A stretch of DNA of 64,000 bases from Sphingomonadales bacterium (lineage in GTDB: Bacteria; Pseudomonadota; Alphaproteobacteria; Sphingomonadales; Sphingomonadaceae). Below the pieces are notes generated by a model that was given only the letters and a program-made list of their open reading frames with translations, was not told where the DNA came from and did no database searches. The stretch is taken from the NCBI GenBank assembly GCA_027486415.1, contig JAIXPC010000002.1:558001-622000 (forward strand). Direction: 5' to 3'. Below, piece after piece: positions 1 to 8,866 of this stretch; position 1 is the stretch's first letter; each line of letters begins with the position of its first letter. Both the position numbers and the translations under genes were made by a program.

Positions 1-264
1 GCGACCAAAGATGGCGTCCCGCGTCACCGCCTCGTCAGGGGAGCGCGGGTCAAGGCTGTAAGTGCCGGGCAGATCAATAAGCTCGCAGGTGCGGCCATCG
101 GGCAGGGCGATGCGGCCAGCCTTTCGTTCAACGGTCACGCCGGGATAATTGCCGACCTTCTGCCGGCTGCCGGTCAGCGCATTGAACAGGCTGGTCTTGC
201 CGGCATTGGGGTTGCCGACCAGGGCGACGACGGGCTGGCGGGTGATGGGGGCGATGACGTTCAT
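1..264 (-). CDS. feoB: Ferrous iron transport protein B, N-terminal part (cut by window edge)
   Basis: Only the first 88 codons are in the window; the gene runs off the left edge. FeoB is the inner-membrane Fe(II) transporter with a cytoplasmic G domain. The visible part reads as that G domain: the G1 P-loop GNPNAGKTS is near residues 17-25, switch I has NYPGVTVE, and the G3 motif is DLPGT. The start codon is ATG at 264, and it overlaps the feoA stop in an ATGA junction, so the two genes are translationally coupled. The membrane part cannot be assessed. Confidence 0.93.
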   Translation of the reverse strand, partial: MNVIAPITRQPVVALVGNPNAGKTSLFNALTGSRQKVGNYPGVTVERKAGRIALPDGRTCELIDLPGTYSLDPRSPDEAVTRDAIFGR

Positions 265-560
265 GCCGCCTCCACCTCGATCAGGCGGGCCATGTCGCGG
301 CGCAGCGCCACCACCATGTTGCCAACGCGCACGGCGAGCGGATCACCGCCGAACGGGGCACGGTGCAGGATTTCGACATCAACGCCTTCATCAAAGCCCA
401 GTTCGCACAGCCGGCGCGCGGTATCGGGTTCCAGCCCGGCGCGATCGATGGCGGCAATCAATGCGATTTCGCCCACGGCCAGCGTGTCGATCGGGCGATG
501 AAGGTCGGCTGGCGTCAAGGCAACGGGTCCGGTCGCGAAAAAGTTGCGAACCGTTATCAA
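261..560 (-). CDS. feoA: Ferrous iron transport protein A (FeoA)
   Basis: A 99-residue SH3-like FeoA-domain protein, the small cytoplasmic partner of FeoB. The family pattern is visible in the region LxELGFDEGVDVEILHRAPFGGDP followed by RVGNMVVALRRDMA. It sits directly upstream of feoB and shares 4 nt with it. The start is uncertain. The first usable codon here is TTG at 560, and there is no ATG before the conserved domain, so an upstream or alternative start is possible. The COQ9-like gene lies 47 nt upstream on the same strand and may share its transcript. Confidence 0.88.
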   Translation of the reverse strand: MITVRNFFATGPVALTPADLHRPIDTLAVGEIALIAAIDRAGLEPDTARRLCELGFDEGVDVEILHRAPFGGDPLAVRVGNMVVALRRDMARLIEVEAA

Positions 561-607
561 TTCTTGCGCGGCGATGCTACCAGCAAATCACCTTGGTCCG
601 TCGCGGC

Positions 608-1246
608 CTAGACGGCGGGATAGCGCAGCCGGCCGAGGAAGCGCGCCGGATCGGGCAGCTTGCCGGTGATGCCGGTCAATTTCGCCTTGGCCTTTTCGAA
701 CCGCATCACGCCATCGATGCGGCGATCGATGAAGGCGCGGGTGGCGGCGAAATCCTCGCTGTCGTCCTGCGTCCAGTGCAGCAGGGTCGCCGAATAGACG
801 CCCGACAGGATCAGCCGCTTGGTATAATGATTGTAATCGGTGGCGGTATCGCCGGCGGCGCGCCACATCGCATCGGCGGCCTGCCACAGCAGCCGGGCCG
901 ACAGGGCGGCGTGCTGCGGCTGGGCCAGCAGGTTCAGGGCGCGGCGCGTCACCTCGCGGTCGCCCTGTTCCAGCCTGGTGACCAGCGCCATGCGGATGCG
1001 CTCACGCACCTTCAGATTGTGGGCGCCGGCCATCGCCTCGGCCATCACGGCGTTCGCGTTGCTGGTCCACACGGTCAGCATGGTCGCGACATCGGGCAGG
1101 GCGAGCGCGGCGATATCGGGATCGATGCCGGTATCATGGGCGGCGGCGGCCAGTGCGGTCTCGCTCCAGCCGTCAAACGGCACGTGCGGCAGCATGGCGG
1201 CAACCAGCCGGGGCCTCAGGTCGGCAAGCGGGATATCGTCGGTCAT
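608..1246 (-). CDS. COQ9 family protein (rpsU-divergently transcribed protein)
   Basis: About 212 residues of the COQ9/TetR-fold family, whose eukaryotic members bind lipid and support ubiquinone biosynthesis; the bacterial role is less clear. The match rests on the helical architecture, the conserved ALN.L..P...ALSARLLW.AAD..W..AGD region, and the DYNHYTKRLILSGVY stretch before an aromatic-rich C-terminus. The gene is divergent from rpsU, the arrangement for which the family is named. The ATG at 1246 was chosen; an in-frame ATG at 1255 is equally possible, and the longer frame upstream looks non-coding. No clear Shine-Dalgarno sequence precedes either start. It is followed by feoA after 47 nt. 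Confidence 0.85.
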   Translation of the reverse strand: MTDDIPLADLRPRLVAAMLPHVPFDGWSETALAAAAHDTGIDPDIAALALPDVATMLTVWTSNANAVMAEAMAGAHNLKVRERIRMALVTRLEQGDREVTRRALNLLAQPQHAALSARLLWQAADAMWRAAGDTATDYNHYTKRLILSGVYSATLLHWTQDDSEDFAATRAFIDRRIDGVMRFEKAKAKLTGITGKLPDPARFLGRLRYPAV

Positions 1247-1467
1247 CAGACGCATATAAACCGTGTCGCGCACCGCTGACAGCCGATATTGCGTCGCGGG
1301 GGCGAACGCCCTGTCGTGCCGTCCCCGGTGCGGGACTTGCCGGGCCCATGGCCTTCTGCTATCCGCGCACCCTCTCTCACCGGGGCGACTCGGTGGGCAC
1401 GCCATTTTCAAGACTAACCCGCATTTGGGGCCGCTTGCCCCCGAACATATTGGAGTGACGGCAACTC

Positions 1468-1674
1468 ATGCAGATCGTGGTTCGCGACAACAACGTCGAT
1501 CAGGCCCTTCGCGCCCTGAAGAAGAAGCTGCAGCGTGAAGGCGTCTACCGCGAGATGAAGCTGCGTCGTCATTACGAGAAGCCCAGCGAAAAGCGCGCCC
1601 GTGAGCAGGCTGCCGCCGTGCGCCGCGCCCGCAAGCTGGAGCGCAAGCGCATGGAACGCGACGGCATCAAGTAA
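1468..1674 (+). CDS. rpsU: 30S ribosomal protein S21
   Basis: A 68-residue, very basic protein with the S21 pattern: an N-terminal [19 protein letters not shown] stretch, then the R..EMK.RR.YEKPSE.R clamp and a Lys/Arg-rich helix. S21 binds the small subunit near the anti-Shine-Dalgarno region and helps initiation. A GGAG about 12 nt before the ATG is a plausible ribosome binding site. The gene stands alone and is followed by its own hairpin terminator. Confidence 0.97.
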   Translation: MQIVVRDNNVDQALRALKKKLQREGVYREMKLRRHYEKPSEKRAREQAAAVRRARKLERKRMERDGIK

Positions 1675-1698
1675 GCTGACGCTGATCTCGCAAAAGGC

Positions 1699-1743
1699 CG
1701 AGGGCCGGGCAGGGTTGACCCTCTGCCCGGCCCTCGCCATTTT
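1699..1743 (+). terminator. Rho-independent terminator of rpsU
   Basis: The left arm at 1699-1714 (CGAGGGCCGGGCAGGG) pairs with 1719-1736 across a TTGA loop, with one small bulge, giving a GC stem of more than 13 bp. A short T run (CCATTTT) follows. It lies 25 nt after the rpsU stop. Confidence 0.8.
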
Positions 1744-1800
1744 GCGCCAACAGCACGACAATAGCGCCACGACAGCGCGGATTTCAGGGGTTTCAAGCTC

Positions 1801-2319
1801 ATGTCAGGTCAAACAGCAGGCAAGCCGGGCGGTGTCGGCATCGGCAAGTGGCTGGCTGCCGGCGGCGTGATCGCGGCCGTGGTGGGCGTGCTGGTCTATA
1901 CCGGCACGCAAGGCCAGGTGGCCGCCGTGCGCCAGGCCGACATGGCCTATCTGGCCCGGAACGCGAAAAAGCCGGGCGTGGTCACCACCGCTTCCGGGCT
2001 GCAATATCAGGTGATTCGCCAAGGCCAGGGCCCGCGCCCGGCCGCGCAGGACACGGTGCTGGTGCATTATGAAGGCAAGCTGGTCGATGGCACGGTGTTC
2101 GACAGCAGCTACAGCCGCGGCCAGCCGGCGGCGTTTCCGCTGGACCAGGTCATCCCGGCGTGGACCGAAGGCGTCCAGCTGATGACCGTCGGTTCCAAGT
2201 ATCACTTCGTCGTGCCGCCCAGCCTTGGCTATGGCGCGCAGGGCGCTGGCGGCGTGATCCCGCCGGGCGCCGTGCTGGAATTCGATGTCGAACTGCTGGC
2301 GGTGAAGCCGGCAGGTTAA
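1801..2319 (+). CDS. FKBP-type peptidyl-prolyl cis-trans isomerase, membrane anchored
   Basis: A 172-residue protein. Residues 1-17 are polar, residues 18-37 form a hydrophobic signal anchor (WLAAGGVIAAVVGVLVYTG) with no lipobox, and a short linker leads to one FKBP domain at about residues 62-170. FKBP hallmarks are VLVHYEGKLVDGTVFDSS, the W in IPAWTEGVQLM, the YG pair in LGYGAQG, and IPPGAVLEFDVELL. It probably acts on proline bonds of exported proteins at the periplasmic face. Its TAA stop overlaps the convergent lepB stop within a shared TTAA. Confidence 0.92.
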   Translation: MSGQTAGKPGGVGIGKWLAAGGVIAAVVGVLVYTGTQGQVAAVRQADMAYLARNAKKPGVVTTASGLQYQVIRQGQGPRPAAQDTVLVHYEGKLVDGTVFDSSYSRGQPAAFPLDQVIPAWTEGVQLMTVGSKYHFVVPPSLGYGAQGAGGVIPPGAVLEFDVELLAVKPAG

Positions 2320-3125
2320 TCCCTGAGCGACAGGAACCAGCGGTTGCGCAGCGCCGTCACCCAGGTGACGGGGTTGAAGCTGGTCGATCCATCCAGGCTG
2401 AAGGTGGTGAATTCGGCGCGGCCGACGATGTTTTCCACCGGCAGCAGGCCCAGCCCGCCGACTTCGGCCGGGAAACGGCTGTCTTCACTGTTGTCGCGAT
2501 TGTCGCCCATCAGGAACACATGGCCTTCCGGCACGATCACCGGTTCGGTGTTGTCCTGCGGCAGGTTGGCGAGATCGTGGACGAGGTAGCTGCGGCCACC
2601 GGGCAGGGTTTCGCGATAGGTCGGCAGGTGGCATTCGGCGGTGCCATCGGGCGTGATGACGCGATATTGCGCGTCGATCATGGTGGCGCAGTCGCTGTTG
2701 GGCGTCACCTTCATCACCGTATCGGCCACCTTCAGCTTGGGCACCGGCTGGCCGTTCAGCCACAGCTGGCCGTCCTTCATCTGTACCGTGTCGCCCGGCA
2801 GGCCGATGACGCGCTTGATCCAGTCATCCTTGGCGATGGGGGATTTCAGCACGACGATATCGCCGCGTTCGGGCAGGCTGCCAAAGATGCGGCCCTTCAT
2901 TTCGGGCAGGATGTTGAGCGACGGCGACAGATAGGAATAGCCGTAGGGATATTTCGACACGATCAGCCGATCACCGACCAGGAGGCCGGGCAGCATCGAT
3001 CCCGACGGGATATAGAAGGGCTTGGCCACTGCCGTGTGCACCGCCAGCACGGCCAGCGCGAGCAGGAACAGCTGCCAGGCCTCTTCGGCCCAGTTGATCT
3101 TCTTCTTGGCCACGGTGTCGGTCAT
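2316..3125 (-). CDS. lepB: Signal peptidase I
   Basis: A 269-residue membrane protease that removes signal peptides from Sec and Tat substrates. An N-terminal membrane segment lies at about residues 17-35, followed by box B PSGSM with catalytic Ser43. The lysine box is [10 protein letters not shown] and the C-terminal box is [11 protein letters not shown]. The ATG at 3125 was chosen because it overlaps the acpS stop (ATGA) and gives the normal cytoplasmic leader; a longer in-frame reading upstream lies inside acpS. It is the last gene of the rpoZ-to-lepB strand run. Confidence 0.96.
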   Translation of the reverse strand: MTDTVAKKKINWAEEAWQLFLLALAVLAVHTAVAKPFYIPSGSMLPGLLVGDRLIVSKYPYGYSYLSPSLNILPEMKGRIFGSLPERGDIVVLKSPIAKDDWIKRVIGLPGDTVQMKDGQLWLNGQPVPKLKVADTVMKVTPNSDCATMIDAQYRVITPDGTAECHLPTYRETLPGGRSYLVHDLANLPQDNTEPVIVPEGHVFLMGDNRDNSEDSRFPAEVGGLGLLPVENIVGRAEFTTFSLDGSTSFNPVTWVTALRNRWFLSLRD

Positions 3126-3562
3126 GCGGGGGGCAAATCCAGTGTGACAGTGATCAGCACGATGGCCTGCGCCCACGGATGGTCGTCGGTCATCGTCAGG
3201 TGAATGGCGGCCTTATGCCCGGCGGGGGTGATTTGCGCCAGCCTTGCCGCAGCGCCGCCGGTGAGGTGCAAGGTGGGCTGGCCGGTGGGCAGGTTGACCA
3301 CGCCCATGTCGCGCCAGAACACGCCATTGCGAAAGCCGGTGCCCAAGGCCTTGGAACAGGCTTCCTTGGCGGCAAAGCGCTTGGCGAAGGTGGCGGCGCG
3401 GGTGAGCTCGCGGCGGTTGGCCTTGGCCTGTTCGATATCGGTGAAGATGCGATTGATGAAGCGGTCGCCAAAGCGATCAATGCTGCTGGCGATGCGATCG
3501 ATGTTGCACAGATCGGAACCGAGGCCGATCAGCGCGAGGCCGGGGGGGACGGCCAGGCTCAT
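3122..3562 (-). CDS. acpS: Holo-[acyl-carrier-protein] synthase
   Basis: A 146-residue phosphopantetheinyl transferase of the AcpS type, which transfers 4'-phosphopantetheine from CoA to acyl carrier protein. The Mg-binding Asp is in [12 protein letters not shown] and the catalytic Glu/Lys pair in [16 protein letters not shown]. It overlaps pdxJ upstream and lepB downstream by 4 nt each. The pdxJ-acpS-lepB order is conserved in alphaproteobacteria. Confidence 0.96.
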   Translation of the reverse strand: MSLAVPPGLALIGLGSDLCNIDRIASSIDRFGDRFINRIFTDIEQAKANRRELTRAATFAKRFAAKEACSKALGTGFRNGVFWRDMGVVNLPTGQPTLHLTGGAAARLAQITPAGHKAAIHLTMTDDHPWAQAIVLITVTLDLPPA

Positions 3563-4293
3563 GCCCGGGCGGCATCCATTTCGGCGCGCATGCGGCGGAT
3601 GGCGGCATCAAGGCCGACGAAGACCGCTTCGCCCACCAGGAAATGCCCGATGTTGAGCTCGGCCAGCTGCGGCAGGGCGGCGACGGGGCCGACATTGGCA
3701 TAGGTGAGGCCGTGGCCGGCGTGGATTTCCAGGCCCAGCGACGCACCATGTTCGGCGGCGCGGGCCAGCCGCTCCAGTTCGGCCGCCGCATCGCCATCAT
3801 CAAAGGCGTGGGCATAGGGGCCGGTGTGCAGTTCCACCACCGGCGCGCCCAGACGCGCGGCGGCTTCCAGCTGGCGGGCTTCGGGTGCGATGAAAAGCGA
3901 GACGCGGATGCCGGCATCCTTCAGGCGCGAGACGATGGGCTGCAGCGCATTGTGCTGGCCGGCGGCATCCAGCCCGCCTTCGGTGGTGCGCTCGGCCCGG
4001 CGTTCCGGCACGATGCAGGCGGCGTGCGGCTTGTGGGCGAGCGCGATGGCCAGCATCTCGTCGGTCGCCGCCATTTCGAGGTTGATCGGCAGGCTGATCG
4101 AACCCGACAGTGCATCAAGGTCGGCATCGGTGATGTGGCGGCGATCTTCGCGCAGGTGGACGGTGATGCCATCGGCGCCGGCCGCCGCCGCGATCTCGGC
4201 AGCACGCTTGGGGCAAGGGTGGATGCCGCCGCGCGCGTTGCGGATGGTGGCGACATGATCGATGTTGACGCCAAGCCTGAGATGCCGGTTCAT
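3559..4293 (-). CDS. pdxJ: Pyridoxine 5'-phosphate synthase
   Basis: A 244-residue TIM-barrel enzyme that condenses 1-deoxyxylulose 5-phosphate with 3-amino-2-oxopropyl phosphate to give pyridoxine 5'-phosphate. Signatures are [17 protein letters not shown] at the N-terminus, [14 protein letters not shown], and the C-terminal GHGLTYANV followed by [16 protein letters not shown]. The length is normal for the family. It overlaps the serine hydrolase gene upstream (ATGA at 4290-4293) and acpS downstream. Confidence 0.97.
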   Translation of the reverse strand: MNRHLRLGVNIDHVATIRNARGGIHPCPKRAAEIAAAAGADGITVHLREDRRHITDADLDALSGSISLPINLEMAATDEMLAIALAHKPHAACIVPERRAERTTEGGLDAAGQHNALQPIVSRLKDAGIRVSLFIAPEARQLEAAARLGAPVVELHTGPYAHAFDDGDAAAELERLARAAEHGASLGLEIHAGHGLTYANVGPVAALPQLAELNIGHFLVGEAVFVGLDAAIRRMRAEMDAARA

Positions 4294-5318
4294 TCTTCAC
4301 CCTTGCAAGCGGCGGCGCTGAGCAATTCGAAGCCGAGGCCCTTGCCCTGCCACAGCTCGCCAAAATCGGTGTTGTCGCGGTTGGTCATGGCAATCAGCAC
4401 GATGTTGCGTTCGGGCAGGATATAGTTGCGCACCTGCACGCCGCCAATGGCCCCGCGCCGCTCGACGATGCGCTGCGGTTCGGCGCAGCGGCGCAGCGGC
4501 ACGTCGAACACCCATTGGCCGAGCGCGGCATAGCCATATTGCGGACGGCCCCGCCACATCAGGGCGCGCTGCCTGGCGGGCAGCAATTTGCCGTCGATCA
4601 GCGCCTGATCAAAACGCCACAGGTCGCGCACCGTGCCGGTGATGGCGCCGGCCGCGCCATAGGCGGCGAGGTTCACGGGCTGCTCGCCCCACCCGGCGAC
4701 GTGCGACCCGGCCAGCCGCACCGATGTCATGCCCAGCGGGCGGGTGATGCGTTCGGTGAGCAATTGGGCGAAGGGCTTGCGGTTGACCGCTTCCAGGATG
4801 CGGCCGGCGACGATGAAATCGCAATTGTCGTAATAGAAACTGGCACCAGGCTGGTCGCGCGGCGGGCCGGCACACACGGCATCGGGCAGCAGACGAGCGC
4901 CGGGGCGAAAGGCAGCACCGTCGTTGGCATTGCTGTCGGGCAGGCCCGATGTGTGGCCCAGCAGCATGGCGACGGTGATGCGCCTCGCTGTCGGCCCCTT
5001 GAAGTCGGGCAGATAGCGCGTGATCGGGGCATCGAGATCGAGCCGGCCGGCAGCGACGTCCTGCAGGGTGATGGTCGTGGTGATCTGCTTGGTCACCGAT
5101 GCCCAGCGCCAGCTGTCGGTGGCGAGGAAATCGCTGGGCGTGCGGGCGCGCACCATGCGCTGCGGCACCCTGGTGCCAAAGCCCTGTTCCAGCGTGACTT
5201 TGCCGCCTTCCGACAGCAGCACCATGCCGGCAAAACCCTGTCCCGCGGCAACGTCCTGCACCCGGCCCGGCGCGCCCGGCAGCGTGACGGCCGCGATCAT
5301 CGCGATCAGCGGGATCAT
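4290..5318 (-). CDS. Exported serine hydrolase, beta-lactamase class C / PBP4* family
   Basis: A 342-residue protein with a short N-terminal signal sequence ([15 protein letters not shown]) followed by a beta-lactamase-type fold. The catalytic tetrad S74-V-T-K77 (WASVTKQ) and a YDN second motif (FYYDNCD) are visible, as is the LLGHTSGL segment common to class C-like esterases and D-aminopeptidases. The substrate cannot be told from sequence: candidates are peptidoglycan peptides, D-amino acid peptides or esters. It overlaps pyrE and pdxJ by 4 nt on either side, so it is embedded in a housekeeping operon. Resistance is not implied. Confidence 0.85.
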   Translation of the reverse strand: MIPLIAMIAAVTLPGAPGRVQDVAAGQGFAGMVLLSEGGKVTLEQGFGTRVPQRMVRARTPSDFLATDSWRWASVTKQITTTITLQDVAAGRLDLDAPITRYLPDFKGPTARRITVAMLLGHTSGLPDSNANDGAAFRPGARLLPDAVCAGPPRDQPGASFYYDNCDFIVAGRILEAVNRKPFAQLLTERITRPLGMTSVRLAGSHVAGWGEQPVNLAAYGAAGAITGTVRDLWRFDQALIDGKLLPARQRALMWRGRPQYGYAALGQWVFDVPLRRCAEPQRIVERRGAIGGVQVRNYILPERNIVLIAMTNRDNTDFGELWQGKGLGFELLSAAACKGEE

Positions 5319-5899
5319 GCCGCCCGGCTGCCCGGCTTCACCGCCGGGATGGCCGCCAGTTCCGGCGGCAGGTCGTCAGGCTGGTAGGACGGCACATCCA
5401 GCCGGATCAGCGGCGTGAACGGCACGCCCAGATCGGCCTTGCCGTTGGAACGGTCGACCAGCGAGGCAGCGTGGATCACCTTGCCGCCGGCGGCTGCCAC
5501 CGCCGCGATGGCTTCCCGGCTCGACAGCCCGGTGGTGACGACATCTTCCATCAGCAGCACCTCCTGACCCTGCGTCAGCCGGAAGCCGCGGCGCAGCTCG
5601 AAAGTGCCGGTCGGACGTTCGACGAACAGGGAATCGACACCCAGCGCCCGGGCGAGTTCATAACCGCAGATCAGCCCGCCCATGGCCGGCGCGATGACGG
5701 CGGTGATGCGCGCCTTCACCTCGGCCGGGATCTTGGCAGCCAGCGCCACGGCCAGCCGTTCCGCCCGCATCGGATCCATCAGCACGCGGGCGCATTGCAG
5801 GTAGCGCGAGGAACGCAGGCCCGACGACAGGATGAAATGGCCTTCCAGCAGCGCCTCGGCGGCCCGGAATTCGGCCAGCACATCATCGTCGGTCATCAT
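5315..5899 (-). CDS. pyrE: Orotate phosphoribosyltransferase
   Basis: A 194-residue type I phosphoribosyltransferase that makes orotidine 5'-phosphate from orotate and PRPP in pyrimidine synthesis. The PRPP motif is [14 protein letters not shown], and the orotate-binding N-terminal [11 protein letters not shown] and the [16 protein letters not shown] region are present. It lies 54 nt downstream of rsh on the same strand, and its stop overlaps the start of the serine hydrolase gene. Confidence 0.96.
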   Translation of the reverse strand: MMTDDDVLAEFRAAEALLEGHFILSSGLRSSRYLQCARVLMDPMRAERLAVALAAKIPAEVKARITAVIAPAMGGLICGYELARALGVDSLFVERPTGTFELRRGFRLTQGQEVLLMEDVVTTGLSSREAIAAVAAAGGKVIHAASLVDRSNGKADLGVPFTPLIRLDVPSYQPDDLPPELAAIPAVKPGSRAA

Positions 5900-5953
5900 G
5901 TCTCTCCCGGTTGTGCGCCCCCTTGGCAGCGTGCCGGTGCCTTCGCAAGCGCG

Positions 5954-8062
5954 TTACAGACGCACCCGCTCTGCCGACACCACCGCCTGCAACTGGCGCA
6001 GCGCCGTCAGGATGGTGGCCAGATGGGTGACGCTTTCCACCTCGATATCGACCAGATCGGTATGGAATTCGCGGTCGCGATGCTTCAGCGCCAGGCCGAC
6101 GATATTGGCATTGTGCGCGGCAATGCTGGCGGCAAGGCTGGCCAGTGCGCCGGGCTGGTTGTGCACCACCACCGCAATTCGTGCCGCGGCCCCGGCGGTT
6201 TCGGCGCCCCATTTCACGTCCAGCCACTCGCCGCTTTCATCGACAAGATGATCGCAATCGATGACGTGCACCGAAATCGGCCCATCGGGATGGCGCACGC
6301 CCACGATGCGATCGCCCGGCACGGGCCGGCAATGATCACACAGCAGGAAGCCCACGCCCGGCGTCAGCCCCTCGATGGAGATGCTGGCCGCCGCCTTGGC
6401 CCTGGCGCTGCGGGCGCGGCTGGGGCGCGATGCGGCACCGGGCACCAGCGCCTCGGCCACTTCCTCGTCGGTCAGCCGGTTTTCGGCCATCGCCAGTTGC
6501 AGCGAAGGCCGGTCGTGCAGCTTCAGCCGGCCCAGCGCCGGGCCCATGATCTCGTCGGTCAGCGCCACCTTCAGCCGCCCCGCCACCGCGTCGAGCAGCT
6601 TGGCCCCCATTGCCAGCAGTTCCTCGCGCCGCTTGTGGCGCACATGGCGGCGGATCGCGGCCCGCGCCTTGGCGCTGGCAACGAACGCCTCCCACGCCGG
6701 ATCGGGCGATTTCACCTTACCCTTCAGGATCTCGACCTGATCGCCATTCACCAGCCGGGTTCTCAATGGCACGGCACGGCCATTCACCTTGGCGCCGACG
6801 CAGCTGTCCCCCAGGTCGCTGTGCACGGCATAGGCGAAATCAACCGGCGTGGAATCGCCGGGCAGCTGATACAGCTCGCCCTTGGGCGTGAACACGAACA
6901 CCTGATCTTGGAACATCGCCAGCCGGGCGTTCTCCAGCAGTTCCTCGGGGCTGGCCGCGTCCTGCAGCACTTCCAGCAGGTCTTCCAGCCACGGGTAGGC
7001 CTCGCGCGCCGAGGCGCCGTCCTTGCCCTGCTTGTAGGCCCAGTGGGCGGCGAGGCCATATTCGGCCTCCTCGTGCATCAGCCTGGTGCGGATCTGCACC
7101 TCGATGCGCGCCGCCTCGCCGCCGACCAGAACGGAGGTGTGGAGCGAGCGGTAGCCATTGGATTTCGGTGTCGAGATGAAATCCTTGAACCGGCCCGGCA
7201 CCATCGGCCAGCGGCCATGCACGATCCCCAGCGCCCGGTAACAGTCGCTTTCATCGTCGACGATGACGCGAAACGCCATCACGTCCGACAATTGTTCGAA
7301 ACTCATCTGCCGCGCCTGCATCTTGCGCCAGATGCTGTAGGGGCGCTTTTCCCGGCCCGTCACGCTGGCGGCGATGCCCCTGGATCGAAGCACGCCTTCG
7401 ATCGCGCTGGTGATGCGGTGGACATTGGCGCCCGTCGTCTCGCGCAGCCGCGCCATGCGCTGGGTGATCATGTCGCTGGCTTCGGGCTCCAGGTGCCGGA
7501 AGGCCAGCTCCTGCATCTCCTCCATGAAGCCATACATGCCGATGCGCTCGGCCAGCGGCGCATAGATGTCCATCGTCTCGCGGGCGATGCGGCGGCGCTT
7601 TTCCTCCTTGGGGATGTGGTGCAGCGTCCGCATGTTGTGCAGGCGGTCGGCGAGCTTGACCAGCAGCACGCGGATGTCGTTCGACATCGCCAGCAGGAAT
7701 TTCCTCAGGTTTTCCGCCTGGCGCTCGCTCTCGGTCTGCGTCTCGATCTTCGACAGCTTGGTGACGCCATCGACCAGCCGGCCGACGTCAGGACCGAACA
7801 GGCGCTCGATCTCCTCCTGCGTGGCCACCGTGTCCTCGATGGTGTCATGCAGGATGGCGGTGGCGATCGTCTTGTCGTCAAGCTCCAGGTCGGTGAGGAT
7901 GCCGGCAACCTGGATCGGGTGGCTGAAATAGGGGTCACCACTGGCGCGCAGCTGGCTGCCGTGGGCCTTCACCGAAAACACATAGGCGCGGTTGAGGAGG
8001 TCCTCGTCCGCGTCCGGGTCATAGGCCTTGACCCGCTCGACCAATTCATACTGGCGCAGCAT
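5954..8062 (-). CDS. rsh: Bifunctional (p)ppGpp synthetase/hydrolase, RelA/SpoT homologue
   Basis: A 702-residue long RSH. Domains in order: an HD hydrolase at about 20-170 (HD pair at residues 72-73 in ILHDTIEDT); a synthetase at about 220-340 (VMAFRVIVDDESDCY, then PKSNGYRSLHTSV); a TGS domain at about 385-445 (VFTPKGELYQLPGDSTPVDFAYAVH); a Cys-containing regulatory region (LLCDHCRPVPGD); and a C-terminal ACT domain at about 625-700. Both catalytic centres look intact, so it is probably the single stringent-response enzyme. It lies after rpoZ on the same strand, with a 363-nt gap that holds a terminator-like hairpin element. Confidence 0.96.
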   Translation of the reverse strand: MLRQYELVERVKAYDPDADEDLLNRAYVFSVKAHGSQLRASGDPYFSHPIQVAGILTDLELDDKTIATAILHDTIEDTVATQEEIERLFGPDVGRLVDGVTKLSKIETQTESERQAENLRKFLLAMSNDIRVLLVKLADRLHNMRTLHHIPKEEKRRRIARETMDIYAPLAERIGMYGFMEEMQELAFRHLEPEASDMITQRMARLRETTGANVHRITSAIEGVLRSRGIAASVTGREKRPYSIWRKMQARQMSFEQLSDVMAFRVIVDDESDCYRALGIVHGRWPMVPGRFKDFISTPKSNGYRSLHTSVLVGGEAARIEVQIRTRLMHEEAEYGLAAHWAYKQGKDGASAREAYPWLEDLLEVLQDAASPEELLENARLAMFQDQVFVFTPKGELYQLPGDSTPVDFAYAVHSDLGDSCVGAKVNGRAVPLRTRLVNGDQVEILKGKVKSPDPAWEAFVASAKARAAIRRHVRHKRREELLAMGAKLLDAVAGRLKVALTDEIMGPALGRLKLHDRPSLQLAMAENRLTDEEVAEALVPGAASRPSRARSARAKAAASISIEGLTPGVGFLLCDHCRPVPGDRIVGVRHPDGPISVHVIDCDHLVDESGEWLDVKWGAETAGAAARIAVVVHNQPGALASLAASIAAHNANIVGLALKHRDREFHTDLVDIEVESVTHLATILTALRQLQAVVSAERVRL

Positions 8063-8255
8063 AGCCGATTATCTTGGGGGGGATTGGACAGTGGCGCAAC
8101 CCTGACGCGGCCGGGCGTGTGGATTGGGCGCAGCGCAATTCACCGACTCCGGCAAGGCCGGCCGGCGGGATCGGCCAAGCCGGCGCGGCGGCTTTGCCGG
8201 CGCAGAGGCTTGGGCGAGGCCCGTTAGACGTCACGGGGGTTCGGGCAGTCGCGGC

Positions 8256-8420
8256 CGGCGGCGGAGCCGCCGAGTCCGCTGGGTGTTGCAGGAAGAAAGG
8301 AAAGATTGCGTGGCGGAGCCACGCCGTCGGACGACACACGAAAAAGGCGACCCGAAGGTCGCCTTTTTTGGTCGCCGGCCGGAATTCGCGGAGTCTGGAA
8401 ATAGCTCAGGCTATTTCCAG
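8256..8420 (-). repeat. Composite four-hairpin intergenic element, copy 1 (3' of rpoZ)
   Basis: Four hairpins lie in a row. Read on the + strand: (a) 8257-8271, GGCGGC-GGA-GCCGCC; (b) 8308-8324, GCGTGGC-GGA-GCCACGC; (c) 8341-8368, a 12-bp stem with A and T runs, which is a bidirectional terminator; (d) 8395-8420, an 11-bp perfect stem CTGGAAATAGC with loop TCAG. The same order and spacing recur at 39370-39536, including an identical 28-nt block at 8307-8334 and 39421-39448. On the minus strand hairpin (d) begins 5 nt after the rpoZ stop. The rest of the 8063-8425 gap shows no gene. Function is unknown beyond probable termination of rpoZ transcription. Confidence 0.75.
8341..8369 (-). terminator. 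Bidirectional terminator hairpin after rpoZ
   Basis: The arm AAAAAGGCGACC (8341-8352) pairs with 8357-8368 around a CGAA loop. The A run on one side and T run on the other make it work on both strands. It is hairpin (c) of the composite element and separates rpoZ from rsh. Confidence 0.7.
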
Positions 8421-8425
8421 TCCGC

Positions 8426-8767
8426 TCATTCGTAATCACCACCCATGTTCTGGTTCCGCGGCGGCTGGGCTGCGGTGATGCGAAGCGCTTCCGCCGATGC
8501 CGACAGCGAGCCGATGACATCGGGCGTATCGTCGTCTTCGGCCTGCACGCGCTGCATGCCGACAACCATCGATTCGCGCAGATCGGCCGGACGGATCGTC
8601 TCTTCGGCGATTTCGCGCAGGGCGACGACCGGGTTCTTGTCGCGGTCGCGATCGATGGTCAGTTCCGAACCCGACGAGATGTTGCGGGCGCGATGCGCGG
8701 CCAGCAGCACCAGGTCAAACCGGTTCTCGACCTTGTCTACGCAATCTTCGACGGTGACGCGCGCCAT
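8426..8767 (-). CDS. rpoZ: DNA-directed RNA polymerase subunit omega
   Basis: A 113-residue omega subunit, which helps assemble RNA polymerase and forms part of a ppGpp site in many bacteria. The family core is [28 protein letters not shown] near the N-terminus and [11 protein letters not shown] further on, followed by an alphaproteobacterial Asp-rich tail. The ATG at 8767 is fixed by the conserved start of the family; the longer open frame upstream is not similar. rsh follows on the same strand, linking omega with the stringent-response enzyme. Confidence 0.95.
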   Translation of the reverse strand: MARVTVEDCVDKVENRFDLVLLAAHRARNISSGSELTIDRDRDKNPVVALREIAEETIRPADLRESMVVGMQRVQAEDDDTPDVIGSLSASAEALRITAAQPPRNQNMGGDYE

Positions 8768-8866
8768 GGGGCGAACTCCGATAAATTCAGATGGAAGGAA
8801 TGCCGCTCCCTGACGATTCGGGGGCCCAAAGTCAAGGAAATTGGCCCTGCTCCTTCGTGGATCGGC

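Noticed and set aside
4290-5318. Antibiotic-resistance beta-lactamase
   Set aside because: The family includes many esterases and peptidases; motifs do not prove lactamase activity and the context is housekeeping.
5471-8227. A 918-codon open frame on the plus strand over rsh and pyrE
   Set aside because: It is antisense to two clear genes, has no homology-like motifs and comes from high-GC codon bias of the other strand.
8046-8339. Short frame starting MCRPTAWLRHA, similar to one at 39223-39453
   Set aside because: The likeness comes from the shared hairpin repeat, then stops; no ribosome binding site or family. It is better treated as a non-coding repeat.
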